Assembly: GCF_051297175.1 (NCBI RefSeq)
Contig: NZ_JBINNY010000001.1
Coordinates: forward strand, 4,964,135 to 5,028,134
Length of the DNA: 64,000 bases
Reading direction: 5' to 3'
DNA from: Dryocola sp051297175
GTDB lineage: Bacteria > Pseudomonadota > Gammaproteobacteria > Enterobacterales > Enterobacteriaceae
The notes under the pieces are model-generated. The model was not told the DNA's origin. It was given only the letters and a program-made list of their open reading frames with translations, and made no database searches. This document shows, piece by piece, positions 50,383 through 59,196 of this stretch; the stretch's first letter is position 1, and the number at the start of each line of letters is the position of its first letter. The translations under genes were made by a program, and so were the position numbers.

Positions 50383-51048
50383 TTAACCCGTAATATCCCA
50401 GCCGCGAGCACGCCATAATTCAGGCAATTGCGCTAAATCAGTAAACGTGGTGACTTTTGGATGGTCGATCGGCCTGTTGTGCGGATCGGCGCAGAAATAG
50501 AACACTTCCATGCCTGCCGCTACGCCCGACTGCGCGCCCGCCATCGAATCGTCCACCAGCACGCAGTTTTGTACCTCAACGCCCATCGCTTTGGCCGCGT
50601 GGAACATGAGCGCCGGGTCCGGCTTCCAGCACTGGATATCGTAGCCGCTAAACAGTTTGTCCGGGAAATGGTGGAGCATGCCGGTTTTGCCCAGCGAATG
50701 CTGCATTTTGCTCACCGGGCCGTTGGAGACGATGCACATCGGCACTTTCACCTGGTCAATCAGCGTCGCGGCACCGGGGATTTCCTGAAGTTCGCTGTCG
50801 AAGAGCCTTGCGACCTCCGCGCGGTAAATCGCTTCCAGCTCCGGTTTTGCCAGGGTGACGTCATACCGCTCGCTTATGGTGTCGATGATCTCGTAGAGCT
50901 TCACGCCCTTAAAGGTCTTGAATACCTCTTCAAGCGCAAGTTCGATGCCGTATTGCGCAAACATGTGTACGTAGGCTTTGGAGCAAATTACTTCACTGTC
51001 GACCAGCGTGCCATCGCAGTCGAAGAACACCGCATCTATCCGGGACAT
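50383..51048 (-). CDS. yieH: HAD-family phosphatase YieH
   Basis: A 221-residue haloacid-dehalogenase-like phosphatase. The nucleophile motif FFDCDGTLVDSE is at about residues 8-19, motif II is IVSNGPVSKMQ (Ser/Thr), and motif III/IV is DDSMAGAQSG. E. coli YieH is reported to act on purine nucleotides and 6-phosphogluconate. The ATG at 51048 has an AGGAAG site and gives the E. coli length; the frame is open further upstream without support. Its last 100 bp are duplicated at 48456-48555. Confidence 0.93.
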   Translation of the reverse strand: MSRIDAVFFDCDGTLVDSEVICSKAYVHMFAQYGIELALEEVFKTFKGVKLYEIIDTISERYDVTLAKPELEAIYRAEVARLFDSELQEIPGAATLIDQVKVPMCIVSNGPVSKMQHSLGKTGMLHHFPDKLFSGYDIQCWKPDPALMFHAAKAMGVEVQNCVLVDDSMAGAQSGVAAGMEVFYFCADPHNRPIDHPKVTTFTDLAQLPELWRARGWDITG

Positions 51049-51107
51049 GCCGCTTCCTTTTCTAAAAGTGAATGACCATCTTACCCAATTTGCGCAATTT
51101 TTGTGGT

Positions 51108-51123
51108 ACGCAATCGTTGCCGT
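51108..51123 (+). promoter_or_regulatory. PurR operator upstream of adeP
   Basis: ACGCAATCGTTGCCGT matches the PurR consensus (ANGCAANCGNTTNCNT) at all specified positions but one. It lies about 105 bp upstream of adeP. E. coli adeP (yieG) is a PurR target, which supports the assignment. Confidence 0.7.
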
Positions 51124-51227
51124 ATAAGCAAATTCAATGAAAAAAAGTCGATATCGACCATCAACATTGTGGGTTTTTGGTATAGGATAACGACGGATTT
51201 TTCCCTCTCCTGTTCGGAACAAGACTA

Positions 51228-52559
51228 ATGAGCCAACCACAATCTACTCCGGCTGCAAATCCGGGGCTGCTCGAGCGCGTGTTTAAACTGCGCGAACACG
51301 GCACCACCGTACGCACCGAAGCGATCGCCGGTCTAACGACCTTCCTGACGATGGTGTATATCGTATTCGTCAACCCGCAGATCCTCGGCGCCGCCGGCAT
51401 GGATACCCAGGCCGTCTTCGTTACAACCTGTTTAATTGCCGCATTGGGTAGCATCCTGATGGGGATTTTCGCCAACCTTCCGGTGGCTCTGGCACCGGCG
51501 ATGGGGCTGAACGCCTTCTTCGCCTTTGTGGTCGTAGGCGCGATGGGCTTGTCCTGGCAAGTGGGCATGGGCGCTATCTTCTGGGGCGCAATCGGCCTGT
51601 TGCTGCTGACTATTTTCCGCGTACGCTACTGGATGATTGCCAATATCCCAGTAAGCCTGCGCGTGGGCATTACCAGCGGTATCGGCCTGTTTATCGGCAT
51701 GATGGGGCTGAAAAACGCCGGTATTATCGTTGCCAACAAAGACACGCTGGTGAGCATCGGCCACCTGACGTCTCACAGCGTGCTGCTGGGCGCGCTGGGC
51801 TTCTTTATCATCGCGGTTTTGGCTTCCCGTAATATTCATGCCGCGGTGCTGGTGTCTATCGTGGTGACAACGCTGCTGGGCTGGCTGATGGGCGACGTGC
51901 AGTATCACGGCATCGTTTCTGCGCCGCCGAGCGTCATGACGGTTGTGGGTCAGGTAGATTTAGCCGGTTCGCTGAACATTGGCCTGGCGGGCGTCATCTT
52001 CTCCTTCATGCTCGTCAACCTGTTCGACTCCTCCGGTACGCTGATCGGCGTGACGGACAAAGCCGGGCTAACGGACGAGAAGGGTAAATTCCCACGCATG
52101 AAGCAGGCGCTGTACGTTGACAGTATTTCGTCCGTTGCGGGTTCTTTCATCGGCACCTCTTCCGTCACCGCGTATATCGAAAGCTCATCCGGCGTCTCCG
52201 TGGGTGGCCGCACCGGTCTGACCGCGGTTATCGTCGGCCTGATGTTCCTGCTGGTTATCTTCCTGTCGCCGCTGGCGGCGATGGTGCCGGGCTACGCGGC
52301 CGCCGGTGCGCTGATTTACGTTGGCGTTTTGATGACCTCAAGCCTGTCGCGCGTGAAGTGGGACGACCTGACCGAAGCGGTTCCGGCGTTTGTCACCGCA
52401 GTCATGATGCCGTTCAGCTTCTCGATTACCGAAGGTATCGCGCTTGGCTTTATTTCCTACCTGGTGATGAAGCTGGGGACGGGACGCTGGCGTGAACTCA
52501 GCCCGTGCGTGATTGTGGTGGCGCTGCTGTTTATCCTGAAGATTGCTTTTATCGACTGA
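51228..52559 (+). CDS. adeP: adenine permease AdeP (NCS2 / AzgA-like)
   Basis: A 443-residue membrane protein with about 13-14 hydrophobic segments. Signature regions are TTFLTMVYIVFVNPQILG at the N-terminus, PVALAPAMGLNAFF, and VNLFDSSGTLIGV, plus SSVTAYIESSSGVSVGGRTG, typical of AzgA-type purine transporters. E. coli AdeP imports adenine with high affinity. Confidence 0.94.
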   Translation: MSQPQSTPAANPGLLERVFKLREHGTTVRTEAIAGLTTFLTMVYIVFVNPQILGAAGMDTQAVFVTTCLIAALGSILMGIFANLPVALAPAMGLNAFFAFVVVGAMGLSWQVGMGAIFWGAIGLLLLTIFRVRYWMIANIPVSLRVGITSGIGLFIGMMGLKNAGIIVANKDTLVSIGHLTSHSVLLGALGFFIIAVLASRNIHAAVLVSIVVTTLLGWLMGDVQYHGIVSAPPSVMTVVGQVDLAGSLNIGLAGVIFSFMLVNLFDSSGTLIGVTDKAGLTDEKGKFPRMKQALYVDSISSVAGSFIGTSSVTAYIESSSGVSVGGRTGLTAVIVGLMFLLVIFLSPLAAMVPGYAAAGALIYVGVLMTSSLSRVKWDDLTEAVPAFVTAVMMPFSFSITEGIALGFISYLVMKLGTGRWRELSPCVIVVALLFILKIAFID

Positions 52560-52567
52560 TTTTATTG

Positions 52568-52590
52568 TCGGGTAGCGCTTCGCTACCCGA
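52568..52590. repeat. hairpin between adeP and chrR
   Basis: TCGGGTAGCG and CGCTACCCGA form a perfect 10-bp stem with a CTT loop, then TTTATT. It is both a member of the TCGGGT palindrome family and a plausible terminator for the convergent adeP and chrR. Confidence 0.65.
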
Positions 52591-52601
52591 TTTATTCCGT
52601 A

Positions 52602-53168
52602 TTAGCCCTTCACGCGCTTGATGTAGTCGCCAAACGCCGTGAGCTGGCCGGTCAGATGATCAAGCGTGCTTTGATCGACCACTTCCCCCGTTTGCGTATC
52701 CACTTTGTTCTGAATCACCCCGCCCATAAACTCCGGCTTGTTCATGACCATCGCATCAAGGAAGACCAGGATCTGACGCAGATGGTACTGACAGCGCGCC
52801 CCGCCGATTGCGCCCATCGAGCTGGTCTGAATCAGCACGGGTTTGCCGGCCAGCGGCTGCTCCGGCAGGCGCGACAGCCAGTCGATAGCGTTCTTCAGGC
52901 CGCCCGGTACCGAATAGTTATATTCAGGCGTGACGATCACCACGCCGTCCGCGCTGCGAATCTGCTCGGCAATGGCTTCAACCGTCTGCGGGAAGCCCTC
53001 TTCCTGCTGCATGTCCGCATCGTACAAAGGAATATCGGCAATGGACGGCAGCGCGTCAATGCTCATACCCGCCGGAGCGATTTTCGGCAGCGTGCGTGCC
53101 ACCATGGCGTTGAATGAGCCTTTGCGCAGGCTCCCCAGCAGCGTAACTATCTTTAACGAATCGGACAT
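52602..53168 (-). CDS. chrR: NADPH-dependent FMN reductase / quinone reductase ChrR (YieF)
   Basis: A 188-residue flavodoxin-fold reductase. The FMN phosphate loop is LLGSLRKGSFN near residue 10, and the conserved PEYNYSVPGGLKNAIDW lies near residue 81. E. coli ChrR reduces quinones and chromate and protects against oxidative stress. It lies 33 bp downstream of yieE on the same strand. Confidence 0.95.
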   Translation of the reverse strand: MSDSLKIVTLLGSLRKGSFNAMVARTLPKIAPAGMSIDALPSIADIPLYDADMQQEEGFPQTVEAIAEQIRSADGVVIVTPEYNYSVPGGLKNAIDWLSRLPEQPLAGKPVLIQTSSMGAIGGARCQYHLRQILVFLDAMVMNKPEFMGGVIQNKVDTQTGEVVDQSTLDHLTGQLTAFGDYIKRVKG

Positions 53169-53201
53169 GGATACTCCTATTTGTCTGACGTTCAGGAAAG
53201 G

Positions 53202-53930
53202 TTAGTGTGGAAATAAGGCTTTTTCATAGGGCTGACTGGTAAAGCGTATGATGCGACCGTCAGGATCGCTACGTCGGGACTGCACATCTTTCAGGCTTTG
53301 CCAGCCTTCACGGCTGTCGTACTCCCACAGATTCAGCTTCTCAACCGCCGGGGAAACCGTGCAGGCCCAGACCAGAATGTCCTCTGCATCGCTAATCGCT
53401 TCGATATGCGTTTGGTTTACCACCCGCATCCGGCCTGCGCCGGGGATCAGCTGTAGCCCTTCATCGTTACCGGTGAGCTTAAAGACGCTCTGGCGCAGCG
53501 CGCGCAGCTGGGCGCGGGCCTCGTTGGTATCGTTTTGATTGTTGATCCAGATTGATTCGTTGCTGCTAAAGGTGGAGGTATGGAAGCCAGGCGGGGTGGG
53601 GCCAAACGAGCGTGGGAGCTCCATATCAAGACCGCATCGCCCCTCCGTGGTTACCACTACGCCAACCGTATTACCGGCATAGGCGATGCTGAAATCGGTC
53701 AACGAACTGTCGGCGAAGTGAGGGCGACCCGCAACCGTAGTGATAATTTTTGGCAGCTGCTGGATGCCGTAGAGCATAAAGAGCAGTTCGGCCAGCAGCG
53801 TACGGGATGCCAGAAACCGTGCGCGGCGACGTTCCGGCAGGCTGTGGGCATAGATGAAAGTGTCTTCGCTGAGGCGGGAAGGGCTTGGGTACGTAGAATT
53901 GATTGTCCATCGTGCAAAATGCGTTGCCAT
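53202..53930 (-). CDS. yieE: predicted 4'-phosphopantetheinyl transferase YieE
   Basis: A 242-residue protein colinear with E. coli YieE. The metal-binding signature region is CGLDMELPRS near residue 115 (GxDxE) and the partner motif is near ARAQLRALRQSVFKLTG (K..A/S.FK.TG), both characteristic of Sfp/AcpS-like transferases. Start MATHFARW has a GGAGCG site; an in-frame ATG four codons upstream is less likely. Substrate carrier protein is unknown, and no PKS or NRPS gene is nearby. Confidence 0.88.
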   Translation of the reverse strand: MATHFARWTINSTYPSPSRLSEDTFIYAHSLPERRRARFLASRTLLAELLFMLYGIQQLPKIITTVAGRPHFADSSLTDFSIAYAGNTVGVVVTTEGRCGLDMELPRSFGPTPPGFHTSTFSSNESIWINNQNDTNEARAQLRALRQSVFKLTGNDEGLQLIPGAGRMRVVNQTHIEAISDAEDILVWACTVSPAVEKLNLWEYDSREGWQSLKDVQSRRSDPDGRIIRFTSQPYEKALFPH

Positions 53931-53971
53931 TTTTCGCTCCATGATAATGGTCAATGGGACACCGTGATCAA

Positions 53972-53994
53972 TTGTAAGGCCTTTAGCCTTACAA
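53972..53994. terminator. hairpin between the LacI-family gene and yieE
   Basis: TTGTAAGGC and GCCTTACAA form a perfect 9-bp stem with a CTTTA loop. There is no U-tract on either side, so it is only a possible terminator or message-end stabiliser for the upstream regulator gene. Confidence 0.35.
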
Positions 53995-54056
53995 CGCACG
54001 GTCGGAAAGGTGTAAAAAACCGTCAAGAGTGACACCTTTACCGGCTCGCGCTGGCG

Positions 54057-55088
54057 TTAAATCGCACGATGCTGCTGAACCGAGTTGCCCAAAATCATGC
54101 GGCTGCCTAGCTGAATATTGTAAACCGGCGCGTCCGGCTGCATGGCCCGCAGCTGGAGCTGGCGGACGGATTCCCGGCCCAGCTCCTCGCGCGGTACGTA
54201 TACGGCCGTAAGTTTGGTGTCGCCTCTGTGCAGCAGGTTCGCCCCGTCCATGCTCATTACCGACATCTGTTTCGGCACGCTGATGCCGTACTTCTGCAGC
54301 ACGTCTATCACGCCGTAGGCCAGAAAGTCCCCGCCGCAGAGCATCGCCGTTGGCATCAGATCTTTTTGGGTATTGGCGAGGATGTGCTCCATGGCTCTTT
54401 TCCCCTCCTCCATGCTGAAATCCTCGGCGGCGCAAAGGTGCTGCCGCTCATCAAAGGCCAGGTGATTGTCGCTGAACGCCGCGCGGATGCCCTGTAAACG
54501 CTGGAACAGCGTATCTCTGGGCAAGCAAAGCAGCGAAACGATGCGCGTATGGCCCGCTTTTATCAGATAGTCCGCGCTGTAATAGCCGATGGTGCGGTGG
54601 TCTGGCGAGATGGAGTCGAGGATCATGTGCGGGTTGTAGGCATTGATCATCACGCAGGGCTTCTGCGCGTTCGCGGCGATTTCGTGAACCAGAGGATCGT
54701 CAATACCAATGAGAATGGCCGCTTCGTTTGGCGGCGTTAGCAACGCTTTCATAAAGCCCGGCAGGTCGCTATTCACCTCCGTCATACCGTGGAAGCGGAT
54801 ATGCACATCCCGCTCGGCAAGCTGCGCGGTGATGGTGCTGATAATGGCGTGATAAAAGAGATCGGTTCGAACATCGAAGGCCCGGTGCGGCGCAAAAATA
54901 GTGAGATGGTTGAACAACACCCTTTCAGACAGTAACGATTCAAAAATGCCCTGAGCGCTGGCGCAGGCAATGACCTTTTGACGCGCCTGCTCGCTGGTTT
55001 TTCCCTGCCCGGATAAGACGCGGGATACCGTGCTGGTGGATAATCCCGTTTCCTTAGCTATCTCTTTGATTTTTAATGAACCTTTCAT
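54057..55088 (-). CDS. LacI-family transcriptional regulator of the GH31 locus
   Basis: A 343-residue regulator. The helix-turn-helix is IKEIAKETGLSTSTVSRVLS at about residues 6-25, and the ligand domain contains CGGDFLAYGVIDVLQKYG and MSMDGANLLHRG. It is divergent from the GH31 gene and transporter, so it probably controls them in response to their sugar. The ATG at 55088 is favoured; a GTG eleven codons upstream is possible. A candidate operator, ATGGG-N6-CCCAT, lies at 55114-55129. The effector cannot be deduced. Confidence 0.85.
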   Translation of the reverse strand: MKGSLKIKEIAKETGLSTSTVSRVLSGQGKTSEQARQKVIACASAQGIFESLLSERVLFNHLTIFAPHRAFDVRTDLFYHAIISTITAQLAERDVHIRFHGMTEVNSDLPGFMKALLTPPNEAAILIGIDDPLVHEIAANAQKPCVMINAYNPHMILDSISPDHRTIGYYSADYLIKAGHTRIVSLLCLPRDTLFQRLQGIRAAFSDNHLAFDERQHLCAAEDFSMEEGKRAMEHILANTQKDLMPTAMLCGGDFLAYGVIDVLQKYGISVPKQMSVMSMDGANLLHRGDTKLTAVYVPREELGRESVRQLQLRAMQPDAPVYNIQLGSRMILGNSVQQHRAI

Positions 55089-55310
55089 TTTGAGATCCAC
55101 TTCACAGTTCGTTATGGGCACATTCCCATGAAATTTAATTCAATATAAACAATATTTTACTGTTTATTATTCAGTTATTAACCCTGATGTTGGGAATACT
55201 ACCATTCTTTCTCGTTGCTCGCTGTCGGGTGCGTCACTACTCTGTCATTCATTCGGAACAGTTTTATTTATGGCTATCGTTCCTGTCTTTTATTATGAGA
55301 GTAATGAATT

Positions 55311-57743
55311 ATGATCAACGACACTTCTGTTGTTTCCGTTCAGGTATGTGACACGTCTGATTTCTTTGGTCCGGTATTTACCTGGCAACACGCTGGCAAT
55401 AATCATCTTACCTTTAAGTGTGATGATAATCATATTGCTCACGTTTATATTCTGGAAGAAGATATCATTCGCGTAATGGTTCTGCCGAATGCGGAGCAGC
55501 ATGTTTCAAATACCTGGGCGGTAGTGGCGGGCGCGGAAGACGTCGCTTACGAAGGGCGCGAAAAAGTAGACCTCTCGCCGTTTACCCTCCCGGAATATCA
55601 GCTTCACGCTGAGGGCGATATAGTGCATATCGCTACGCAAAAAATTAAGCTAGCAATTAATTTAAAAGGATTTTTCTGCCATTGGTCAGTGCTGACCCAC
55701 AGCGGCTGGCAGGACGCGGCCCAGGACCGTCCGACCCAAAGCTATAACTTCAATTTCTGGGATCACCGCGTCTACCATTATTTAAAACGTTCTTCCGACG
55801 AGATGTATTTTGGCCTGGGGGAGAAAAGCGGTGAGGCAAACCGTCACGGTAAACTTTATCGCATGATGAATACGGATGCGGCATATTATAATGCCAACAC
55901 CTCCGACCCTCTTTATAAACATTTTCCGTTCTATTTAACCGTTAATAAAAATACCCAGGCCACCTTCGGTATTTTTTACGACACCTATTCCGACTGCCTG
56001 TTTGATATGGGCAAAGAGATGGACGATTACAACGGCTTCTTCCGTTCATTTATCGCGGAGACGGGCGATTTAGACTATTACTTTATTGCGGGTTTAGATA
56101 ATTCAGAAGTAGTAAAACGCTTCACCTGGCTTACCGGCAAACCGGTATTCCCGCCAAAATGGAGCCTCGGCTACTCCGGCTCGACTATGACCTACACCGA
56201 TGCGCCAAACGCGCAGGAAAGAATGGGGGAATTCCTCGACCGCTGCGAGCAGCATGACATCCTGTGCGACTCCTTCCATCTGTCGTCCGGCTATACGTCT
56301 ATCGACGGCAAGCGCTACGTCTTTAACTGGAATACCGACAAATTCCCGGACGCTAAAGCATTTATCCAGCATTACCGTGACCACGGCGTGCGGCTGGTTG
56401 CCAACATCAAACCTGCCCTGCTGACGTCACACCCGCTCTACCAGGCCGTTGCCGCAGAAGGGCTGTTCGTGCGCAACGCCAAAGACACGGCGCTGGAGCT
56501 GCCGTTCTGGGGCGGCAAAGCGTCCTACGTGGATTTCACTCGCCCGGAAGCTATCCAGTGGTGGAAAACCTCTATCACCAGCGCGCTGCTTGATTACGGC
56601 ATTGCCTCCATGTGGAACGACAACAACGAGTTCGAAGTGAAGGATGCTCGTTCAACCTCCTGCTACTTTGGGCAAAAGGTTGCCGGCCATACCATCAAGC
56701 CACTGCAAACCCTGATGATGCTCAAAGCCTCCTTTGAAGCGCAGAAAGAGTACCAGCCGGAAGTTCGCCAATTCTCCGTCTCCCGTGCGGGCGTGGCGGG
56801 TATGCAGCGTTACGTGCAAACCTGGTCCGGTGACAACTACACCTCCTGGGAAACGCTGAAGTTTAATATCCGCATGGGCACGGGGCTGGCAATGTCCGGC
56901 ATGTCGAATACCGGCCACGACGTGGGTGGCTTCTTTGGGCCGGTGCCGGATCCCGAGCTGTTCATGCGCTGGATCCAGTTTGGCGTTTTCCTGCCGCGCT
57001 TTAGCATCCATTCGTGCAACAGCGAAGGCGAAAGCGTGACCGAGCCGTGGATGTACCCGGAGATCACTCCGCAGATCCGCGAGATGATCAAGCTGCGTTA
57101 TTCCCTGCTGCCGTATTACTACCACCTGCTGTGGCGTTCCCATCAGTACTTTGAGCCGATTATGCGCCCGACGTACTACAGCTATCCGGGCGATCAAAAC
57201 TGCTACGCCGAAAACGACGAAATGATGATTGGCGATAGCCTGCTGATTGCCGCCGTTGTCGAACCGGGCCAAACGACGCGAACCCTTTATCTGCCTCAGG
57301 GCGACAGCTGGGTCGACTTCTGGCGTGGCGAACATTATGCGGGCGGCCAGCAGGTGACGCTGCCAGCGCCGTGGGATAAACCGGTCGTGCTGGTGCGCGC
57401 AGGCAGCGCTCTGCCGCTTAACGTTGCCGAGCAGCATTTCAACGCCCGCCGTGACGAACGCGGATTTATGATCTTCCCACATAAGGGCTGCGGCGAATAT
57501 ACCGCGGGGTGTTACGAAGACGACGGCGAAACCTACGGCTATCAACAGGGCCGCTGCGGGGAATGGCAGCTGCACGTCAGCAGCAGCGAAAGCCAAATCG
57601 AAGTGGAAATTGAATTTGCCGGTGACCAGCAGTTCAAGTCTGAACAGCTAATAGTGAAACTTCCGGCTGGCGAAACCCGCCCGCTGGTGGTGCGCAATAA
57701 AAAAGCAGAGTGGCAAAAAGACCACTGGAGCATTACCTGCTGA
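55311..57743 (+). CDS. glycoside hydrolase family 31 (alpha-glucosidase/alpha-xylosidase type)
   Basis: An 810-residue cytosolic enzyme without a signal peptide. An N-terminal beta-sandwich precedes a TIM barrel starting near residue 275 (PPKWSLGYSGSTMTYTDAPN). The nucleophile is Asp437 in MWNDNNEFE and the acid/base is Asp508 in TWSGDNYTSWE, both GH31 hallmarks. Domains with beta-sandwich folds follow (residues 600-810). It should hydrolyse an alpha-linked di- or oligosaccharide imported by the next gene's product. The substrate is not known. E. coli has tna, mdtL and yidZ at this location. Confidence 0.88.
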   Translation: MINDTSVVSVQVCDTSDFFGPVFTWQHAGNNHLTFKCDDNHIAHVYILEEDIIRVMVLPNAEQHVSNTWAVVAGAEDVAYEGREKVDLSPFTLPEYQLHAEGDIVHIATQKIKLAINLKGFFCHWSVLTHSGWQDAAQDRPTQSYNFNFWDHRVYHYLKRSSDEMYFGLGEKSGEANRHGKLYRMMNTDAAYYNANTSDPLYKHFPFYLTVNKNTQATFGIFYDTYSDCLFDMGKEMDDYNGFFRSFIAETGDLDYYFIAGLDNSEVVKRFTWLTGKPVFPPKWSLGYSGSTMTYTDAPNAQERMGEFLDRCEQHDILCDSFHLSSGYTSIDGKRYVFNWNTDKFPDAKAFIQHYRDHGVRLVANIKPALLTSHPLYQAVAAEGLFVRNAKDTALELPFWGGKASYVDFTRPEAIQWWKTSITSALLDYGIASMWNDNNEFEVKDARSTSCYFGQKVAGHTIKPLQTLMMLKASFEAQKEYQPEVRQFSVSRAGVAGMQRYVQTWSGDNYTSWETLKFNIRMGTGLAMSGMSNTGHDVGGFFGPVPDPELFMRWIQFGVFLPRFSIHSCNSEGESVTEPWMYPEITPQIREMIKLRYSLLPYYYHLLWRSHQYFEPIMRPTYYSYPGDQNCYAENDEMMIGDSLLIAAVVEPGQTTRTLYLPQGDSWVDFWRGEHYAGGQQVTLPAPWDKPVVLVRAGSALPLNVAEQHFNARRDERGFMIFPHKGCGEYTAGCYEDDGETYGYQQGRCGEWQLHVSSSESQIEVEIEFAGDQQFKSEQLIVKLPAGETRPLVVRNKKAEWQKDHWSITC

Positions 57744-57752
57744 AAAAGGATT

Positions 57753-57780
57753 AGCCTCACACGCTGGTGTGGGGCTTTTT
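57753..57780 (+). terminator. terminator/attenuator between GH31 and MFS genes
   Basis: AGCCTCACAC and GTGTGGGGCT pair (one G.T) around a GCTG loop, followed by T5. The MFS gene starts only 27 bp on, so either read-through is partial or a second promoter exists. Confidence 0.6.
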
Positions 57781-57806
57781 GATAGTCTCTGAATACCGAG
57801 GTCTCT

Positions 57807-59135
57807 ATGTCTGTCTCTATGCAACAAGCTTCCTGCGCTGTCGCCAGCCGCCCAAAAGGCTGGAGGCGCAACCTCCGCTGGTATTTCGTTATCCTGTTTA
57901 TGCTGGGCGTGGTGTTGAACTACGTCACGCGTAACTCGCTTGGCGTGCTGGCTCCTGAACTGATGACCGAAATGGGCATGACCACCGAACAGTACTCGTG
58001 GGTGGTTGCCGCGTTTCAAACGGCGTACATCATCTTTCAGCCCATCTGCGGCTGGTTTATGGATGTGGTTGGCTTAAAAATTGGTTTTGGCGTGCTGGCT
58101 TTGCTTTGGTCGCTGATCTGTGTTTTCCACGCCGGAGCAGGCAACTGGATCCAACTCGCCGTACTGCGCTTCTTTATGGGCAGCACCGAGGCCGCGTCCG
58201 GCCCGGCTAACATGAAGGTAATGACCGAATGGTTCCCGCGTAAAGAACGCTCCATCGCTAACGGCTGGGGTGGCGTGGGCTTCTCGCTGGGCGCGATGAT
58301 TGCGCCGCCGCTGATCGTCGTCATTCATATGTACTGGGGCTGGCAGGCCGCGTTCGTCGTACCGGGTATTGTCGGCGTGCTTTGGGTCGGGCTGTGGTTC
58401 TGGGTGTGTGATACGCCAGCGAAAAGTAAGCATCTGAGCGAAGAAGAGCGTAACTACATTCTGTCCGACCAGGACCCGCCTTCCGGCAACATGAAGCAAT
58501 CGCTGTGGCGCGCGCTCTGGTCTTTGCTGAAGGTGAAAAAGTTCTACGGCATTGCGCTGCCCGCGTTTATGGCTGAACCCGCGTGGCAGGCACTGAGCTT
58601 CTGGGTGCCTATTTATATGATGAACGATCGCGGCATGTCGCTGAAAGAAATAGCGATGTTTGGCTGGCTCCCCTTCCTGCTGGCTGACTTCGGAAGCATT
58701 GCCGCCGGGCACGTCACTCAGTGGCTGCATCAGCGCTTTAACATCACGCGCATTAACTCCGCCGTCCTGACGTCGTGTTCAGGGGCGCTGATCATGACCA
58801 GCATGATGAGCCTGGGCTTTATCGCCAACCCTTACATTGTGATTTTCATTATCTCTCTGGCCGGGTTTGCCCATACGGTGATCTCAGGGATGCTGGGCGT
58901 GCTGGTGATGGAATCCTTTGAGGCGAACCAGGTGGCAACGGTAAACGGCCTGCGCGGAACCTTCGCCTGGATTGGCGGCTGTATCTTCTCACTGCTGATT
59001 GGCGCGCTATACACTACCGTCGGCTTTACGCCGCTGTTTAGTGCGCTTGGCCTGTTTGACGTGATTGGTGCGGTGATCATGGTAGGGATTCTCTACCAGT
59101 GGGGAACCGGCAAGAAAGCGGCTGCAAGCGTGTAA
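57807..59135 (+). CDS. MFS transporter, anion:cation symporter (ExuT/UhpC-like)
   Basis: A 442-residue 12-helix transporter. It resembles hexuronate/galactarate-type ACS members: LGVVLNYVTRNSLGVLAPEL in helix 1, and GSTEAASGPANMKVMTEWFP near residue 130. It is probably the importer of the substrate of the GH31 enzyme. ACS members usually carry sugar acids or phosphates, so an alpha-glycoside with a charged group is possible, but this is inference. It follows the GH31 gene on the same strand. Confidence 0.85.
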   Translation: MSVSMQQASCAVASRPKGWRRNLRWYFVILFMLGVVLNYVTRNSLGVLAPELMTEMGMTTEQYSWVVAAFQTAYIIFQPICGWFMDVVGLKIGFGVLALLWSLICVFHAGAGNWIQLAVLRFFMGSTEAASGPANMKVMTEWFPRKERSIANGWGGVGFSLGAMIAPPLIVVIHMYWGWQAAFVVPGIVGVLWVGLWFWVCDTPAKSKHLSEEERNYILSDQDPPSGNMKQSLWRALWSLLKVKKFYGIALPAFMAEPAWQALSFWVPIYMMNDRGMSLKEIAMFGWLPFLLADFGSIAAGHVTQWLHQRFNITRINSAVLTSCSGALIMTSMMSLGFIANPYIVIFIISLAGFAHTVISGMLGVLVMESFEANQVATVNGLRGTFAWIGGCIFSLLIGALYTTVGFTPLFSALGLFDVIGAVIMVGILYQWGTGKKAAASV

Positions 59136-59146
59136 TTTTGTGGAAA

Positions 59147-59175
59147 CCTTGTTAGCGGACAAGCCGCTAACAAGG
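59147..59175. terminator. hairpin between MFS gene and mnmE
   Basis: CCTTGTTAGCGG and CCGCTAACAAGG form a perfect 12-bp stem with a 5-nt loop. There is no clear U-tract on either strand. It lies between the two convergent genes. Confidence 0.55.
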
Positions 59176-59196
59176 TGAATACCTGCTAACCAGAAA

